NCBI GenBank assembly: GCA_022792835.1
Contig: JAAWBT010000086.1
Coordinates: 1-53,693 of the forward strand
From: Lachnospiraceae bacterium
Lineage (GTDB): Bacteria; Bacillota; Clostridia; Lachnospirales; Lachnospiraceae
Length of the DNA: 53,693 nt
Direction of reading: 5' to 3'
The position numbers and the translations under genes are program-made. Shown here in pieces: positions 52,306 through 53,693 of this stretch. The notes under the pieces were generated by a model. The model saw only the letters and a program-made list of their open reading frames with translations. It had not been told where the DNA came from and did not search any database. Positions within the stretch are counted from its first letter, which is position 1, and every line of letters begins with the position of its first letter.

Positions 52306-53693
52306 CGAAAATATGACACAGCATACAGAAGATGCAAGGGGAGCGCCGAACTTGTCAAGATTCCACCATTACAAACTTGTGAACGGTAAAGAAGTGCCTA
52401 CAAGCGTTTTTGATTATGAGGTTTTCAGCTACATAAAAGAAAACTACTCTATATTTATATGTGGGTTCCCTTATCTGTATATTGAGGGCGTTTATGTTGC
52501 GGACCGTAACGGAACGAAAGTAAAGCAGATTATAAGAGGATTGATTTTCAAGCAGTTTATTAAGAGCCGCACAATAAACCAGATTTACAATTTAATTGTG
52601 GATGCGGAGGAACTGCAAAAAGAATTTTCGAGCCTGAACAACTACCCCAAAAGCTATATAAATTTTAGAGATTGTATGCTTGATGTGCAGACCATGAAGA
52701 AATTGCCGCATAATCCGGCGTATCTGTCTATCAATCAAGTGCCTTTTAATTATGCAGATGTGGAAAAGGCGGCAGAGGGGCAGGAGATAGAAAAGTTTTT
52801 TGATTTTATCTTTTCAAGTGCTGATGATAGAAAAATGTTGCTTGAATATGCCGGGTTGTGCTTGACAACGGACACACGACAACAGCGGTTTTTGACATTA
52901 TGCGGATTAGGGGGAACAGGAAAAAGCGTTTTAATACGGCTATTGGAGAGTGCCGCCGGGGTTGACAATGTTTCAAATGTGAGTATGCAGGAATTAAGCA
53001 AGCGTTTTTCAACTTCCTTATTAGTTGGCAAGACATTGAACAGTTGTGCTGATTTGTCTATGGAAGCGTTAGAGGATTCCTCTACAGTAAAAAAGTTATT
53101 AGGGGAAGATTCCGTAATGGCAGAATTTAAAGGGCAAAACGGTTTCATGTTCAAGAATTATAGTAAATTGCTTTTCTCAACAAATATGCTTCCAGTGATA
53201 ACCACAGAGAGGACAAACGGATTTTACAGGCGTTTACTTATCCTCAAAATGGACAGACAGCCAGATAAACCAGATGTAGGACTGGCAGACAGACTATTGC
53301 TAGAAATGCCTTATTTCCTCAAATTGGCGGTACAAGCCTTAAATGAAATGTATCAGAGGGGCATTATCACAATTTCAGAGAGTAGCAAACAGGCAGTAGC
53401 ACAAATGCGGAAAGATTCTGATGTGGTGCAAGCGTGGATTGATGATTGCTGCACAGTCGGGGATGATCTGAAAGTTGAGAGGGGAGAAGCCTATAAAGGT
53501 TTTGAGGAATATTGCAAGACCGAGGAACGGCAGGCATTGACAAAGAACGGATTTTTTAAGGCATTGCGTACAAAGAACTTTGCAGAAGTCCGGGGCAAGT
53601 CTGAAAGATATTTCACAGGGTTATCTTGCGAAAAAGTGACGGTAAAAACTGACGGTGAGGGCGAATTTTTGGCGGTGACAGATGAACAGCTTG
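52295..53693 (+). CDS. P4/D5-type SF3 helicase (phage or plasmid primase family), 3' end outside window
   Basis: This frame runs 466 codons to the window edge without a stop. The N-terminal part (1-165) is a D5_N-like region (NFRDCMLDVQTMKKLPHNPAYLSINQVPFNY). The SF3 ATPase has Walker A GLGGTGKS (204-211), an acidic Walker B segment (SCADLSMEAL), and sensor 1 LLFSTNMLP with the following RRLLILKMDRQP. It should unwind the element's DNA for replication. I chose the TTG at 52295 because AGGAGGTG lies five bases upstream; the first ATG (52313) is 24 bases away. Confidence 0.88.
   Translation, partial: MSGNENMTQHTEDARGAPNLSRFHHYKLVNGKEVPTSVFDYEVFSYIKENYSIFICGFPYLYIEGVYVADRNGTKVKQIIRGLIFKQFIKSRTINQIYNLIVDAEELQKEFSSLNNYPKSYINFRDCMLDVQTMKKLPHNPAYLSINQVPFNYADVEKAAEGQEIEKFFDFIFSSADDRKMLLEYAGLCLTTDTRQQRFLTLCGLGGTGKSVLIRLLESAAGVDNVSNVSMQELSKRFSTSLLVGKTLNSCADLSMEALEDSSTVKKLLGEDSVMAEFKGQNGFMFKNYSKLLFSTNMLPVITTERTNGFYRRLLILKMDRQPDKPDVGLADRLLLEMPYFLKLAVQALNEMYQRGIITISESSKQAVAQMRKDSDVVQAWIDDCCTVGDDLKVERGEAYKGFEEYCKTEERQALTKNGFFKALRTKNFAEVRGKSERYFTGLSCEKVTVKTDGEGEFLAVTDEQL

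Larger units (their letters stand above)
50127..53693. mobile_element. Left part of an integrated phage-satellite or conjugative-type element
   Basis: Directly after lysS the DNA becomes AT-rich and codon use changes. The genes are of the mobile kind: an unknown zinc-ribbon protein, an excisionase-like small protein, a CHC2-like protein and a P4/D5-type helicase. Clustered TTTACACGG repeats at the left edge could be integrase arm sites. No integrase, portal, capsid or relaxase is visible inside the window, so the type of element is undecided. The right end lies outside. Confidence 0.7.

Overview
The window is about 53.7 kb of a Firmicutes chromosome of middling GC. The gene set and families (GatCAB amidotransferase, short-form ketol-acid reductoisomerase, a T-box-controlled tryptophan transporter, sigma-A-type promoters, strong AGGAGG ribosome binding sites, frequent TTG/GTG starts, orphan FtsX-type permeases) point to the Clostridia, most probably Lachnospiraceae (Clostridium cluster XIVa). 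The species cannot be named from the sequence alone. The two ends look acquired: an AT-richer XRE/ImmA/PIN module on the left and an integrated phage- or satellite-like element on the right.

Layout. 1-1912: the tail of an unknown gene, then a three-gene module (XRE repressor, ImmA/IrrE metallopeptidase, PIN-like protein) behind a promoter wrapped in TGTCATA half-sites. 2111-5571: leuCD and thrC. 5727-8910: a membrane-anchored polysaccharide deacetylase and, convergent to it, an aldo/keto reductase with two iron-sulfur motifs. 9106-9178: tRNA-Val(GAC) on the minus strand. 9338-12529: a tryptophan T-box (specifier UGG) controlling a TrpXYZ-type ABC transporter. 12593-15978: branched-chain amino acid genes ilvE, ilvN and ilvC, with a small unknown minus-strand gene between ilvE and ilvN. 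16065-29026: one long unidirectional cluster of yaaA, an OmpR-family regulator, PTS enzyme I, an amylosucrase-like GH13, an S12 serine hydrolase, a DmpA-type P1 peptidase, a DppA-type D-aminopeptidase, the sensor kinase, and an ABC ATPase/permease pair. A set of TTTAAGG direct repeats lies right before the ABC pair. 29125-33790: a small membrane protein, gatCAB and a CmpB-type membrane protein. 33873-41537: a CorC/HlyC-type protein, a HAD phosphatase, an ABC ATPase with a giant coiled-coil FtsX permease, and a Na/Pi cotransporter. 41770-44189: two tandem paralogous XRE regulators, then NfeD and a slipin/SPFH protein. 44215-50126: housekeeping genes argF, birA, a DUF6145-like gene, dusB, a possible structured leader, greA and lysS. 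50127 to the end: an AT-rich integrated element directly after lysS, with an unknown zinc-ribbon protein, a small excisionase-like protein, a CHC2-like protein and a P4-type helicase running off the window.

How the genes work together. Much of the window is amino-acid supply (Leu, Val, Ile, Thr, Trp, Arg) and translation (GatCAB, LysS, DusB, tRNA-Val). The 13-kb cluster is the least ordinary part of the chromosome here. It looks like a Bce-type peptide-sensing module whose regulator and kinase are separated by enzymes suited to D-amino-acid peptides and sugars. The repeats before its ABC genes are a plausible binding site for the cluster's own response regulator. The ABC permease at 36965-40561 carries what looks like a long coiled-coil hairpin outside the membrane. 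All functional statements are inferences from sequence; no database search was run.
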